Notes: generated from the sequence alone by a model not told the origin. DNA of 64,000 bases from JBFYTX01 sp963739515 (GCA_963739515.1 CAVUAO010000002.1:434001-498000), one strand, 5' to 3'; counted from the first letter of the stretch, positions 43,235-51,396 are shown. Program-made: numbers and translations.

Positions 43235-44563
43235 CTAGAGCAGTACCGCCCTGGATGTATTTTGTCCCGCCACCCTCCGGCCGATGCCGTCATATAAAAA
43301 TCCGGCGGCGGTCATCTCCTCGGGATTATAGAGGTTCTGACTATCTACCATGACCGGCCGGTTCATCAGAGCGGCTATTTTCTTGAAGTCAAGTTTTTTG
43401 AATTCGTCCCACTCGGTCACCAGGATTAAAGCGTCGCTGCCGGCAGCGACCTTGTAGACGTCCTCGCAATAAGTCACCCCGGGCATGATTTTAGCCGCCT
43501 CTTCCATAGCCAGCGGGTCATAGGCTTTAATCCTGCAGCCATTACCTTCGAGCAGTCGCACTACTTCAATAGAACGCGCTTCCAGCATATTGTCGGAGCC
43601 CGGCTTGAAAGAAAGCCCGAGCAGTCCTATGGTCTTATCCTTGAGGGAGCCCACCAGGTAGCCGAGTTTCTCTATCACCAGCCGCGGCTGCCGCTGGTTT
43701 ATCCGCTGCACGGCGTGCATCAGTGGAAAAGGAACGCGATAGGTGTCCGCCAGATATATCAGCCCGCGCACGTCTTTGGGCAGGCGACTGCCTCCCCAAC
43801 CGAGACCGGCGCTCATACCGTTTCCCCGCTGCGGCTCTAATCCCGCGATTTCCGCCACTTTTTTCACGTCCGCCCCGCACTCATCGCAGAGAAGGGCGAT
43901 TTCGTTGATGAAACTGATGCTGGTTGCCAGGAACGTATTGGAAGCGTACTTGGACATTTCGGCCGTTTTGTTGTCACAGGTGATTAAAGGAGCCTTTAAC
44001 CCCGCGTAGAGGGCCGCCACCGCATCGATGTCCTTCTGGTCGGTGCCCCCTACTACTGTCCGCGTGGGGTTCATAAAATCATAAACCGCCATGCCTTCGC
44101 CTAAAAATTCGGGATTGGAAACTACGGCAAAGGTATAACCGTTCGTGGCATACTGTGTGATAAGGTCAAGGACGATATCGGCGGTACCCATGGGCACCGT
44201 GCTTTTAAGGACAACGATAAGCGGTCCGCTGGCGGCTTCGGCGATACTCCTGGTCGCGGCTCGCACCCATTTTAAATCGGGTTTCCCGTTACGTCCTGAA
44301 GGCGTAATAACGGCGATAAAGGCAAAATCGGCGCCCTGCAGGCCTTTTCCATAGTCATCGGTAACGCTTATCCTGCCCTCCGCCTGGTTGCGTTTCCATA
44401 ACGCGGGCAGGTCCGGCTCGTTGATGGGCAGGCGGTCACCTTCCAAAGCGGTTGCCATTTTCAGGTCGCTTTCGATTACGGTGACTTTATTGCCAAGCTC
44501 CGCCAGGCCGGCGGCGGTGACCAGGCCGGTTTGTCCCGTACCGATGATGCTTATGTTCTTCAT
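43235..44563 (-). CDS. UDP-glucose dehydrogenase homologue lacking the catalytic Cys
   Basis: The protein has 442 residues with ISIIGTGQTGLVTAAGLAE at the N-terminus, LKSTVPMGTAD, NPEFLGEG and the expected C-terminal domain. At the active-site loop, where the family reads GFGGSCFPKD, this protein has GWGGSRLPKDVRG: Arg260 (codon CGC at 43784-43786) in place of the Cys that forms the thiohemiacetal. One TGC to CGC change would explain it. Without Cys the second oxidation should fail, so this may be a dead or altered enzyme, or a sequencing error. Divergent from the response regulator across a 586-bp region. Confidence 0.8.
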   Translation of the reverse strand: MKNISIIGTGQTGLVTAAGLAELGNKVTVIESDLKMATALEGDRLPINEPDLPALWKRNQAEGRISVTDDYGKGLQGADFAFIAVITPSGRNGKPDLKWVRAATRSIAEAASGPLIVVLKSTVPMGTADIVLDLITQYATNGYTFAVVSNPEFLGEGMAVYDFMNPTRTVVGGTDQKDIDAVAALYAGLKAPLITCDNKTAEMSKYASNTFLATSISFINEIALLCDECGADVKKVAEIAGLEPQRGNGMSAGLGWGGSRLPKDVRGLIYLADTYRVPFPLMHAVQRINQRQPRLVIEKLGYLVGSLKDKTIGLLGLSFKPGSDNMLEARSIEVVRLLEGNGCRIKAYDPLAMEEAAKIMPGVTYCEDVYKVAAGSDALILVTEWDEFKKLDFKKIAALMNRPVMVDSQNLYNPEEMTAAGFLYDGIGRRVAGQNTSRAVLL

Positions 44564-44607
44564 ATATGTCTTTTTTCTATTGTCATTAACTAATTTATAC
44601 CTTCCTG

Positions 44608-44647
44608 GTTAGTAAGCGGTTAGATAAACGTAATGATTAGGTTATAA
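44608..44647 (+). promoter_or_regulatory. 11-bp-phased box array 1 upstream of the response regulator
   Basis: GTTAGTA, GTTAGAT, GTAATGA and GTTATAA start at 44608, 44619, 44630 and 44641. It lies 45 bp upstream of the minus-strand dehydrogenase start, so it can also affect that gene. Confidence 0.7.
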
Positions 44648-44715
44648 CCTTGAATAAATATTATGTAATGGCCCATACCGGCAAACATAAGTCACATTTA
44701 TCATAATATCAACCA

Positions 44716-44755
44716 GTTAGAACAATGTTGGAGAGAAGTCGGAAAACGGTTAGAA
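44716..44755 (+). promoter_or_regulatory. 11-bp-phased box array 2 upstream of the response regulator
   Basis: GTTAGAA, GTTGGAG, GTCGGAA and GTTAGAA start at 44716, 44727, 44738 and 44749. The spacing between boxes is exactly 4 bp throughout. Confidence 0.7.
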
Positions 44756-44881
44756 TATCAGCTTTATAGCCTTCTTTATCGGTTAGTAATTGATCAACAC
44801 GGGAGCCGTTTTCGAGCTATTACATCGGACACAACCTACCTCTAAAGGCGGGAGCGGAGTATAAAGGAATTGAATGATAAT

Positions 44882-44921
44882 GTTAGAATAAGGTAACAAT
44901 TAGGTTAGAAACAGGTTATAG
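44882..44921 (+). promoter_or_regulatory. 11-bp-phased box array 3 upstream of the response regulator
   Basis: GTTAGAA, GTAACAA, GTTAGAA and GTTATAG start at 44882, 44893, 44904 and 44915, the best-conserved array of the window. Confidence 0.7.
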
Positions 44922-44982
44922 CCGGAATGGCGTATTGACTATCGGATGATATTGTTCTATAATTCTGAGCGCGCTAATTATG

Positions 44983-45000
44983 GTAAGAAGAAAGTATAAA
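44983..45000 (+). promoter_or_regulatory. Short two-box array upstream of the response regulator
   Basis: GTAAGAA and GTATAAA start at 44983 and 44994, again 11 bp apart, closest to the regulator gene. The phase is lost beyond this point. The rest of 44564-45149 has no gene. Confidence 0.45.
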
Positions 45001-45083
45001 AATGGGGGGAAAAGGTAGGAAAAGTCACGTTGACTTTTAGCAGGCCTCATAATATGCTTTAAATATAAGTCTAAAAATGGACG

Positions 45084-45103
45084 AAAAGGTCTTCGACCTT
45101 TTT
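45084..45103 (+). terminator. Terminator-like hairpin in the response-regulator leader
   Basis: AAAAGGTC/GACCTTTT forms an 8-bp stem with a 3-nt TTC loop, the 3' arm ending in a T-run, 47 bp upstream of the regulator start. It could end a short upstream transcript or act as an attenuator. Confidence 0.5.
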
Positions 45104-45149
45104 AAATTCTGGATTTTCCCAGGCGAGTCGAAGTGAGGCGAACTTATTT

Positions 45150-45866
45150 ATGAGAGAAAAAATATTACTCATCGAAGATGATGTCGAATTTATCAACCTT
45201 ACGCGTACGTGGCTGCACAATGCCGGCTTCGAGGTATTCACCGCGGGGGACGGCGTTGAAGGTATGCGCCGCGTTTACAGTAGCCGACCCGATTTAGTGG
45301 TGCTGGATGCCAATATTCCCAAGATGGACGGATGGGAAGTCTGCCGACGCATACGGGACATGAGCGACATCCCCGTTTTAATGGTAACCGTAAACGGCCA
45401 GAAATCGGACAGGCTGAAGGGGTTCACGCTGGGCGCTGATGATTATCTCACCAAGCCCGTTGACTTCCACGAACTCATCGCCAGGGCTCAGGCTATCCTC
45501 CGCCGGAGCAAGTTGGTCAACATTGAAAACAAGCCCATCACTTTTAATAATGGCGATATCGAGATTGACTGGGGGAGCCGGCAGGTCTGGGTCAGGGGGG
45601 AGCGGGTCAAGCTCTCGCCCACGGAATTTAAGATTATGTCATGCCTCATCAAGAACCGCGGCTGGATCGTCACTCACGAGCAGCTACTCGAAAAAGCCTG
45701 GGGACCGAACTACGTCGGGGACAAGTCCTTCGTAAAATTATACATCAGGTATCTGCGCCAGAAAATCGAGCAAAATCCCCATAAGCCGCAAATAATCATG
45801 ACCGAGCGCGGTGTCGGCTACTATTTTGCCATGCAAAACGAAGAGTCTACCAGCGTAGGGAGTTAA
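45150..45866 (+). CDS. OmpR/PhoB-family response regulator
   Basis: The protein has 238 residues. The receiver domain has acidic EDD near residue 9, the phospho-acceptor D53 (VLDANIPKMDG), T80 and K102 (LTKPVDF). The C-terminal winged helix has LSPTEFKIMSCLIKNRG and TERGVGYYF, typical of OmpR-type DNA-binding domains that bind tandem direct repeats with an ~11-bp period. The kinase gene follows by 4 bp. Four phased arrays upstream suggest strong autoregulation, and the same arrays elsewhere in the window suggest a regulon of surface and peptide genes. That link is inference. Confidence 0.9.
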   Translation: MREKILLIEDDVEFINLTRTWLHNAGFEVFTAGDGVEGMRRVYSSRPDLVVLDANIPKMDGWEVCRRIRDMSDIPVLMVTVNGQKSDRLKGFTLGADDYLTKPVDFHELIARAQAILRRSKLVNIENKPITFNNGDIEIDWGSRQVWVRGERVKLSPTEFKIMSCLIKNRGWIVTHEQLLEKAWGPNYVGDKSFVKLYIRYLRQKIEQNPHKPQIIMTERGVGYYFAMQNEESTSVGS

Positions 45867-45870
45867 CTCG

Positions 45871-46791
45871 ATGCTGAAACGCAGGTCCTCCTCCGAAAGT
45901 CGATGGGAAATCGACCAGTCCGCCGACCGGCCGGATGTCTCCACGAAAGTCCTCAACGGAGACTCTAAGGGTGCCTCTGCGCCCAGGTTAATCCGTGATA
46001 AAGAAAGACTGCCGATGACGTATGATACCGCCTTGCCCGGACAGGCCGCGAAGAACAAGAACGAGACGACCACCATTTCCGTGTTATGGCATGAGCTTAT
46101 CTCACCCCTGACCGTAATCAAGGGATATGCCTCGACGCTTTTACAACTTGATAGCGCCATTACCGAGGAACAGAAAGAGCAATATTTAAAGGGCATTGAT
46201 GCCGCCAGTAATAGAGTTATCCGTTTACTGGAAAATCTGCGAGATATTACCATGCTGGAAGAGTCTAACGCGGTTAATCCTCAGCGGATTCCCTTGCTTG
46301 ACCTGCTTCAACAATCGGTGGCGGAAGTGCAGCAACAGACCAAGCGGCACGTCATTCACATCCTCCCCTGCCCCCGCCTGCCCCTGATCACGGCCGACCC
46401 GGAAAAGCTCGAGCTCGTCATCAATAACCTCCTGATTAACGCCGTGAAGTATTCGCCGAACGGCGGGGATATCGAAATCGCCGTTAGAATCGTCCGGAAT
46501 GAGTCGGAACTGAGGAGCATGTTCGGAGACGTGCCTCTGGTAAAATTACCCTGCCTCATCGTCAGCGTCGCCGATAATGGCGTCGGCATTCCGGGGGGCG
46601 AGTTGGAAAAGATTTTCGAAAAATTTTATCGGGTTAAGAACAAGCTGACCCGCATCACCCCGGGGGCGGGCCTTGGCCTCTATATCTGTAAAATCATCAT
46701 TGAGGCCCACGAAGGCCGCATCTGGGCCAGGAATAAGCTCCAGGGGGGCAGCATTTTCTACTTCTCCCTGCCTCTGGAAAAATTGCCCTGA
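45871..46791 (+). CDS. Soluble histidine kinase (no sensor domain)
   Basis: The protein has 306 residues. The first ~65 have no recognisable fold or membrane helix. The DHp domain starts at LWHELISPLTVIKGYAS with the phospho-accepting His, and the ATPase domain has NNLLINAVKYSPNGG (N box), VADNGVGIP (G1), FEKFYRV (F) and GAGLGLYICK (G2). It should phosphorylate the regulator encoded 4 bp upstream. With no transmembrane sensor, the signal is probably cytoplasmic or delivered by a partner protein through the N-terminus. Confidence 0.88.
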   Translation: MLKRRSSSESRWEIDQSADRPDVSTKVLNGDSKGASAPRLIRDKERLPMTYDTALPGQAAKNKNETTTISVLWHELISPLTVIKGYASTLLQLDSAITEEQKEQYLKGIDAASNRVIRLLENLRDITMLEESNAVNPQRIPLLDLLQQSVAEVQQQTKRHVIHILPCPRLPLITADPEKLELVINNLLINAVKYSPNGGDIEIAVRIVRNESELRSMFGDVPLVKLPCLIVSVADNGVGIPGGELEKIFEKFYRVKNKLTRITPGAGLGLYICKIIIEAHEGRIWARNKLQGGSIFYFSLPLEKLP

Positions 46792-46867
46792 AAAGCTCCA
46801 TTATAGCCGGGCGCTCCTCTATCGGGCACAATCCTCGCTAAGTGTTTGGCCGGTCGTCCGCTGCTTT

Positions 46868-47722
46868 TTACGCTCTCACTAACGCCACCGTAATAATGAC
46901 GATGGCTAACGCCCACCGGTAATAGACGAAGATATCAGTGGAGTGTTTCTGCAGGAAGCGCAGCATAAACCGGATGCACAGGTAGCCGGTTAGCGCGGCG
47001 GCGATAAAACCGATGGCATAGATAAGCAAGTCGGATTTGACTATCGTGCCGGTGGCCAACTCGCTGCGGACGTCGAAAATGCTCTTCAGGCCCGCGCCTA
47101 ATATAATCGGCGTTGACAGCAGGAAAGAAAAACGCGCCGCCGCTTCTCGCTGAAATCCCAGGGCTAGTCCCGCGGTAATGGTGCTGCCGGAACGGGATAC
47201 ACCGGGAAATATTGCCAGTGCCTGGGAAAGTCCGATGATAATCGCGTCTTTCAGGGATACCTGGTTCAGTCCCCGGAGATGCTTGGCGATGCGCTCGACC
47301 ACGAATAAGGCTATGCCCAGCAGCACGATGATGATGGCCATGGCAATCATCGCTTCTGCCGTGTGGGGGACATTGTTTTGGTGAAATAGTTCCTCTATTT
47401 TACCTTCCGCCAGCCAGCCGGCGATACCGCCGGGGATGGTGCCGATGACCAGCAGCCATGCCAGCCGCCGGTCGTTGTCATTGCCGATTTTCCTCTCGAT
47501 AATACTGGCGATTCCTGCGCGGACCAGCCGTACCCAGTCCAGCCAGAAGAACCCGAGCAGCGCGGCCAGTGTCCCCAGGTGCAACGCCACATCGAAAGCC
47601 AGGCCCGGGTCGTTCCATCGGAAAAGCCAGGGGACAATGATGAGGTGGGCGGAACTCGATACCGGTATAAACTCGGTTAATCCTTGTATGATGCCGAGGA
47701 TTACCGCTTCAATTATAGTCAC
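46868..47722 (-). CDS. uppP: Undecaprenyl-diphosphatase UppP (BacA)
   Basis: The protein has 284 residues and about eight transmembrane helices, with GLTEFIPVSSSAHLIIV near the N-terminus and PGVSRSGSTITAGLALG in the middle, the two conserved catalytic blocks of the family. It dephosphorylates undecaprenyl diphosphate to recycle the lipid carrier for cell-wall and capsule synthesis, and it confers bacitracin tolerance in other species. It converges with the histidine kinase gene and marks the start of the housekeeping half of the window. Confidence 0.93.
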   Translation of the reverse strand: MTIIEAVILGIIQGLTEFIPVSSSAHLIIVPWLFRWNDPGLAFDVALHLGTLAALLGFFWLDWVRLVRAGIASIIERKIGNDNDRRLAWLLVIGTIPGGIAGWLAEGKIEELFHQNNVPHTAEAMIAMAIIIVLLGIALFVVERIAKHLRGLNQVSLKDAIIIGLSQALAIFPGVSRSGSTITAGLALGFQREAAARFSFLLSTPIILGAGLKSIFDVRSELATGTIVKSDLLIYAIGFIAAALTGYLCIRFMLRFLQKHSTDIFVYYRWALAIVIITVALVRA

Positions 47723-47900
47723 GGCTGCCCCTTTGATATTTCAGGTTGAACGGTAAAGAATGTTTTTACCGGGCGTATCGTGTCACTATCCTCAGACTGG
47801 AATGCGGTTTACCTCGTCTGTCTTTAGAGTATGCCCCGCGGCGGTCCCTACCGCCTGGCGGAAAAAGGGGCTCAAGCTCTGCCTTTGATTGATTTTTTGT

Positions 47901-48104
47901 CTATTTGGACAGCTTGATGTCTTTGGCTACAAACCCCTTGTCCCCCAGCCCCACCTTATAGCTCAAGCTCTGTCCCTTTTTCAGCGTTTGAAATTCGACC
48001 CCCTGGAGTTGGCTGTAATGGAAGAATATGTCCTTGCCGCTATTGCTGGAAACGAATCCGTAACCCCGTTCCCCATCCAGTAGCCGTATTTTTCCGTTTG
48101 ACAT
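47901..48104 (-). CDS. Cold-shock domain protein
   Basis: The protein has 67 residues, a single cold-shock domain. It has the RNP-1-like GYGFVSS and RNP-2-like DIFFHYSQL motifs and a KVGLGDKGFVAKDIKL C-terminus. It binds single-stranded nucleic acid and likely acts as an RNA chaperone. Compared with CspA the loop KKGQSLSYKV is typical. It is downstream of a small basic protein gene and a GC-rich hairpin. Confidence 0.9.
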   Translation of the reverse strand: MSNGKIRLLDGERGYGFVSSNSGKDIFFHYSQLQGVEFQTLKKGQSLSYKVGLGDKGFVAKDIKLSK

Positions 48105-48117
48105 GACTTATCCCCCC

Positions 48118-48139
48118 AAGGGGCGGTTAGCCGCCCCTT
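48118..48139. terminator. GC-rich hairpin between the small basic gene and the cold-shock gene
   Basis: GGGGCGG/CCGCCCC with a TTAG loop (48120-48137). The T-run is on the plus-strand side, whereas the genes are on the minus strand, so a true terminator is doubtful; it may be a regulatory hairpin in the cold-shock mRNA leader. Confidence 0.4.
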
Positions 48140-48150
48140 TTACCCTTGGT

Positions 48151-48273
48151 CTATTTACCCAGGGCCGATTCCTGTTTCTTCCGGATGGCGCGCCCGCCGT
48201 GTCCGTGCTTGACGCCCTTGAAGGCTTCTTTGTAGCTCTTACGCTGTGATTGTTTTTCCGCTTTTCTTCCCAT
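48151..48273 (-). CDS. Small basic protein (40 residues)
   Basis: A Lys/Arg-rich protein starting MGRKAEKQSQRKS and containing KHGHGGRAIRKK. It has an AAGGA ribosome-binding site about 8 bp upstream and follows the preceding hypothetical gene by about 30 bp. Net charge is strongly positive, so nucleic-acid binding is plausible. I do not recognise the family. Confidence 0.55.
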   Translation of the reverse strand: MGRKAEKQSQRKSYKEAFKGVKHGHGGRAIRKKQESALGK

Positions 48274-48302
48274 TTTATTTCCTTCACGATATATTATCAG
48301 GA

Positions 48303-48620
48303 TTAGGCTCTACCGTGCCACACGGGGCCGCGCCGGTCGATAATATCGATGCCGCCCTGGCGATCGATATGCCCCTTGAAGAGCACCATCTCGGGATACC
48401 GGCCCAGGTCAGCCGTGGTCTTTATGTTCAAACGGTGCTCGCGTGCCCTGACCGGACTGAATATATTAATGCTGATGGCCTGGTTTTTGACGTCCGCCCC
48501 ATCGTTCTCGAGGTATCTTAAGAAGTTCAGGTATTCCGCGGGCAGATTGAATTTATGTCTCAGAAAGTCCTGGACCGGCCTTGGCAGCTTTTTGACCTGA
48601 CCTCTTTTATATACTACCAT
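48303..48620 (-). CDS. Hypothetical protein (105 residues)
   Basis: Starts at ATG 48620 after GGAGAAAT. The first 45 residues are helical and basic (VKKLPRPVQDFLRHKFNLPAEY) and the remainder holds short strands. No family, signal peptide or membrane segment recognised. It lies in a run of minus-strand genes from ftsA to the cold-shock gene. Confidence 0.55.
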   Translation of the reverse strand: MVVYKRGQVKKLPRPVQDFLRHKFNLPAEYLNFLRYLENDGADVKNQAISINIFSPVRAREHRLNIKTTADLGRYPEMVLFKGHIDRQGGIDIIDRRGPVWHGRA

Positions 48621-48661
48621 ATTTCTCCAGATTCCTGATAATCAAACTATCGTGATGTCTC

Positions 48662-49009
48662 TTACATGTGCTCCAGCACCAGCTGCCAGTGCCGCCATTC
48701 GAATTCGCCCATCTCGAGGACGACATCGCGTACGGCGCTTTCACGGGTAAGCAGGAAAAAGCTGATGTCGTTTTCGATGTTAATCATTAGTATGCCGTCG
48801 TTTACCATTTGTATTAGAGTCTTTTCTATCTCCAGCCTGCTGTTGCTGTCGTCGATGGCATGGACTATCGCCAACTTGCTGAAGCGCCCGTTAGGGTGCG
48901 CGATGAAGAAGCGCAGCAGCGCCAGGCTACAGTGGTCATTGATTAGTTTTTTCATTAACTGCCCCAGGCATGGCTTGGTGGTTTGTTTAGTGAGCTCGGT
49001 AATTGCCAT
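48662..49009 (-). CDS. Putative winged-helix protein
   Basis: The protein has 115 residues with predicted helices in LALLRFFIAHPNGRFSKLAIVHAID and RLEIEKTLIQMVNDGIL, a pattern consistent with a winged helix. It has no effector domain. ATG 49009 is preferred over the upstream ATG because AAAGGAG (49016-49022) is well spaced. It is 35 bp downstream of ftsZ. Its role is unknown; it may be a small transcription factor or a structural homologue. Confidence 0.5.
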   Translation of the reverse strand: MAITELTKQTTKPCLGQLMKKLINDHCSLALLRFFIAHPNGRFSKLAIVHAIDDSNSRLEIEKTLIQMVNDGILMINIENDISFFLLTRESAVRDVVLEMGEFEWRHWQLVLEHM

Positions 49010-49044
49010 GGGAGACTCCTTTCCACTGTCGTTAATCATGTTCG

Positions 49045-50142
49045 TTAGTTATAGGTTTTATGTACCGCGGCGGTTTTCTGTGCCGGGTAGTCTTTCCGCT
49101 GCCGCATGTAAGAAGGCATATCCAGTTCATCGTCCTCGATGCCCTTAAGGAGCCGCGCCAGCTCTTTTTCTTTATTGGCGCTGGCCATCATCTCCCGGGT
49201 GGCGAAGCCGGTGGCGATCAAGGTGAGCCGCACGTCGGCGCCCATGTTGGCATCAAGCACGACGCCAAAGATGACATTGGCGCTCGGGTCGACCGCCGCC
49301 TTGATGACCTCGGCCGCGCTGTTGACTTCATAGAGGGTAAGGTTGGCGCCGGAGATGTTGAAAAGCACCCCCTTGGCGCCCTGCATGGAGACATCCAGGA
49401 GCGGGCTGGCTAATGCCTGCTTGGCGGCTTCCACGGCACGGTTCTGTCCGGTACCTCTTCCGATAGACATCCAGGCCGGGCCGGCGTCCTTCATTATCGT
49501 CCGCACGTCGGCGAAATCCAGGTTGATGAGGCCGGGTACGGTAATTACCTCGGCGATTGCCTGGACGCCGTGATGCAGTACTTCATCCGCCAGTTTGAAA
49601 GCCCCGTCGACGCTCATTTTCTGGTCGCACAGGTCGAGCAGTCGGTCGTTGGGGATGATGATTAACGTGTCCACGTTAGCCATGAGGGCATTAATACCTT
49701 CCTCCGCCGTCTTGTTGCGGTGCGTCCCCTCGAAAGTGAAAGGCTTGGTGACCACGGCGATGGTGAGCGCGCCGGTCTGTTTGGCCATTTCCGCCACGAC
49801 CGGTGCTGCCCCCGTGCCGGTGCCGCCGCCCATGCCCGCGGTGATGAATATCATATCCGACCCGCTGACGGCATCCCTGATAAGGTCGCGGCTTTCTTCG
49901 GCCGCCTTATGGCCGACGGTATGGTCGCCGCCGGCGCCCAGGCCGCGGGTAGTTTTCTCGCCGATCTGTATGCGCTGCATGGCTTCGGTGATTTCCAGAT
50001 GCTGGGCATCCGTATTCATGGCGATAAATTCCACGCCATGTAGCTGCTCGCGCACCATCCTGGTTATGGCATTGCACCCCGACCCTCCGAGGCCGATGAC
50101 TTTGATCCTGGCTCCGCTGTTAACTGAAGTAGCTCTTGCCAT
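49045..50142 (-). CDS. ftsZ: Cell-division GTPase FtsZ
   Basis: The protein has 365 residues. It has IGLGGSGCNAI, the tubulin signature GGGTGTGAAP (about 107-116), NTDAQHL and the usual GTPase and C-terminal domains. The tail ends in DDELDMPSYMRQ, a good match to the conserved peptide that binds FtsA. It forms the division ring. It follows ftsA by 48 bp. The tail after the peptide is short. Confidence 0.97.
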   Translation of the reverse strand: MARATSVNSGARIKVIGLGGSGCNAITRMVREQLHGVEFIAMNTDAQHLEITEAMQRIQIGEKTTRGLGAGGDHTVGHKAAEESRDLIRDAVSGSDMIFITAGMGGGTGTGAAPVVAEMAKQTGALTIAVVTKPFTFEGTHRNKTAEEGINALMANVDTLIIIPNDRLLDLCDQKMSVDGAFKLADEVLHHGVQAIAEVITVPGLINLDFADVRTIMKDAGPAWMSIGRGTGQNRAVEAAKQALASPLLDVSMQGAKGVLFNISGANLTLYEVNSAAEVIKAAVDPSANVIFGVVLDANMGADVRLTLIATGFATREMMASANKEKELARLLKGIEDDELDMPSYMRQRKDYPAQKTAAVHKTYN

Positions 50143-50190
50143 ATTTATCCTCCATAATATCTATAAATTATTAATATTTAGTAAAGCGCT

Positions 50191-51396
50191 TTAACGGAAA
50201 AGTTTGAACATTTGCGTCAGCAGCCGCCGCAGGCCGCCGTCTTTGGACTTGGGAGCTGTCGAGCCCTGGTTTTTCTGTTTCCACAGGAGCAGTCCGACGC
50301 TCGTCGCGAAGGCCGGGTCGTCCAGCGCATCCGAGACACCGGGTAGGGTGATGGGTCTGCCTACCCTGACTGGCATATGGGTCACCTTTTCACCCAGTTC
50401 GGCGATACCGGGCAGGTTGGCCCCGCCGCCGGTGATGACCAGCCCCGCCGGGATAAGCTTGCGGTAGTCCTGCGGGAGTTCCAGGATGATCAGCCGGAGC
50501 ATTTCCTCCACGCGCACGCGGATAATATCGGAAAGGTCCTGATAAGAAATGCTGTGCCCGTCCCCGGTGAGGGATATTTCTTTAGGCAGACTTGTCTCGT
50601 CCACAGGCGTCACATCGCCGTATTTCTTTTTCATTTCCTCAGCCAGTTCGAAGGTGATGCCCAGGCCCACCGAGATATCCCGGGTGACCTGGTAGCCGGC
50701 CACCGGCAATACCGAGGTATGATATATGGTATTGTCCTTGAACACGGCTACGTCGGTCGTGCCGCCGCCGATGTCTGCCATCATGACGCCGTCCTGTTTT
50801 TCCTCGGGGGTCAATACTGCCTCGGCGCTGGCCAGGGGTTCCATGACCAGGTCTTCGACGTCCACGCCGATGCTGCGGACGCATTTCGTCAGGTTCTGAA
50901 TGGACGTAACCGCCGCCGTGATAATGTGGGTTTCCACATCCAGACGGAAGCCGTGCATCCCGATGGGGTTCCTCACCCCGGCCTGCCCGTCGACTGTATA
51001 TTCGCGGGGAATAACGTGCAGCAGCCTTTGCTCCGAGGGCACTTTTATCGCACGCGCCACATCGAGAACGCGCTTCAGGTCATCGGTGTGCACTACCTGA
51101 TTGTTCCGCGTGATGGCGATGGAGCCCTTGTTATTCACCGACGAGATATGCCGGCCGGTGACGCCGATATAGGCTGATTCCAGCCGATGGCCCGCCATCT
51201 GTTCGGCCAGCTTCACCGATTTCTTGATGGACTCCCTCGCTTCGTTGATATTGACCACCAGGCCCTTGTGGAGCCCGTGAGAAGGGGTAACCCCCACGCC
51301 CAGAACGCGGATGTATTCCTTCTCGCTGACATCGGCCATGATGGTGCAGACCTTCGTCGTGCCGACATCGATAGCCGCAATCCTGTCCTTTTTCAT
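50191..51396 (-). CDS. ftsA: Cell-division protein FtsA
   Basis: The protein has 401 residues, an actin-like ATPase with AAIDVGTTKVCTIMAD (phosphate 1), ADIGGGTTDVAVF (phosphate 2) and GLVITGGGANLPGI (adenosine). A helical, basic C-terminus (LRRLLTQMFKLF) can serve as the amphipathic membrane anchor. It tethers FtsZ to the membrane. The ATG follows GAGGATGAA. ftsA-ftsZ is the standard order. Confidence 0.96.
   Translation of the reverse strand: MKKDRIAAIDVGTTKVCTIMADVSEKEYIRVLGVGVTPSHGLHKGLVVNINEARESIKKSVKLAEQMAGHRLESAYIGVTGRHISSVNNKGSIAITRNNQVVHTDDLKRVLDVARAIKVPSEQRLLHVIPREYTVDGQAGVRNPIGMHGFRLDVETHIITAAVTSIQNLTKCVRSIGVDVEDLVMEPLASAEAVLTPEEKQDGVMMADIGGGTTDVAVFKDNTIYHTSVLPVAGYQVTRDISVGLGITFELAEEMKKKYGDVTPVDETSLPKEISLTGDGHSISYQDLSDIIRVRVEEMLRLIILELPQDYRKLIPAGLVITGGGANLPGIAELGEKVTHMPVRVGRPITLPGVSDALDDPAFATSVGLLLWKQKNQGSTAPKSKDGGLRRLLTQMFKLFR

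Noticed and set aside
44608..44921. The 11-bp arrays as a CRISPR or origin iteron
   Set aside because: Units too short and without spacers for CRISPR. Iteron origin not supported, as no replication initiator gene is near and the sites recur upstream of many operons.
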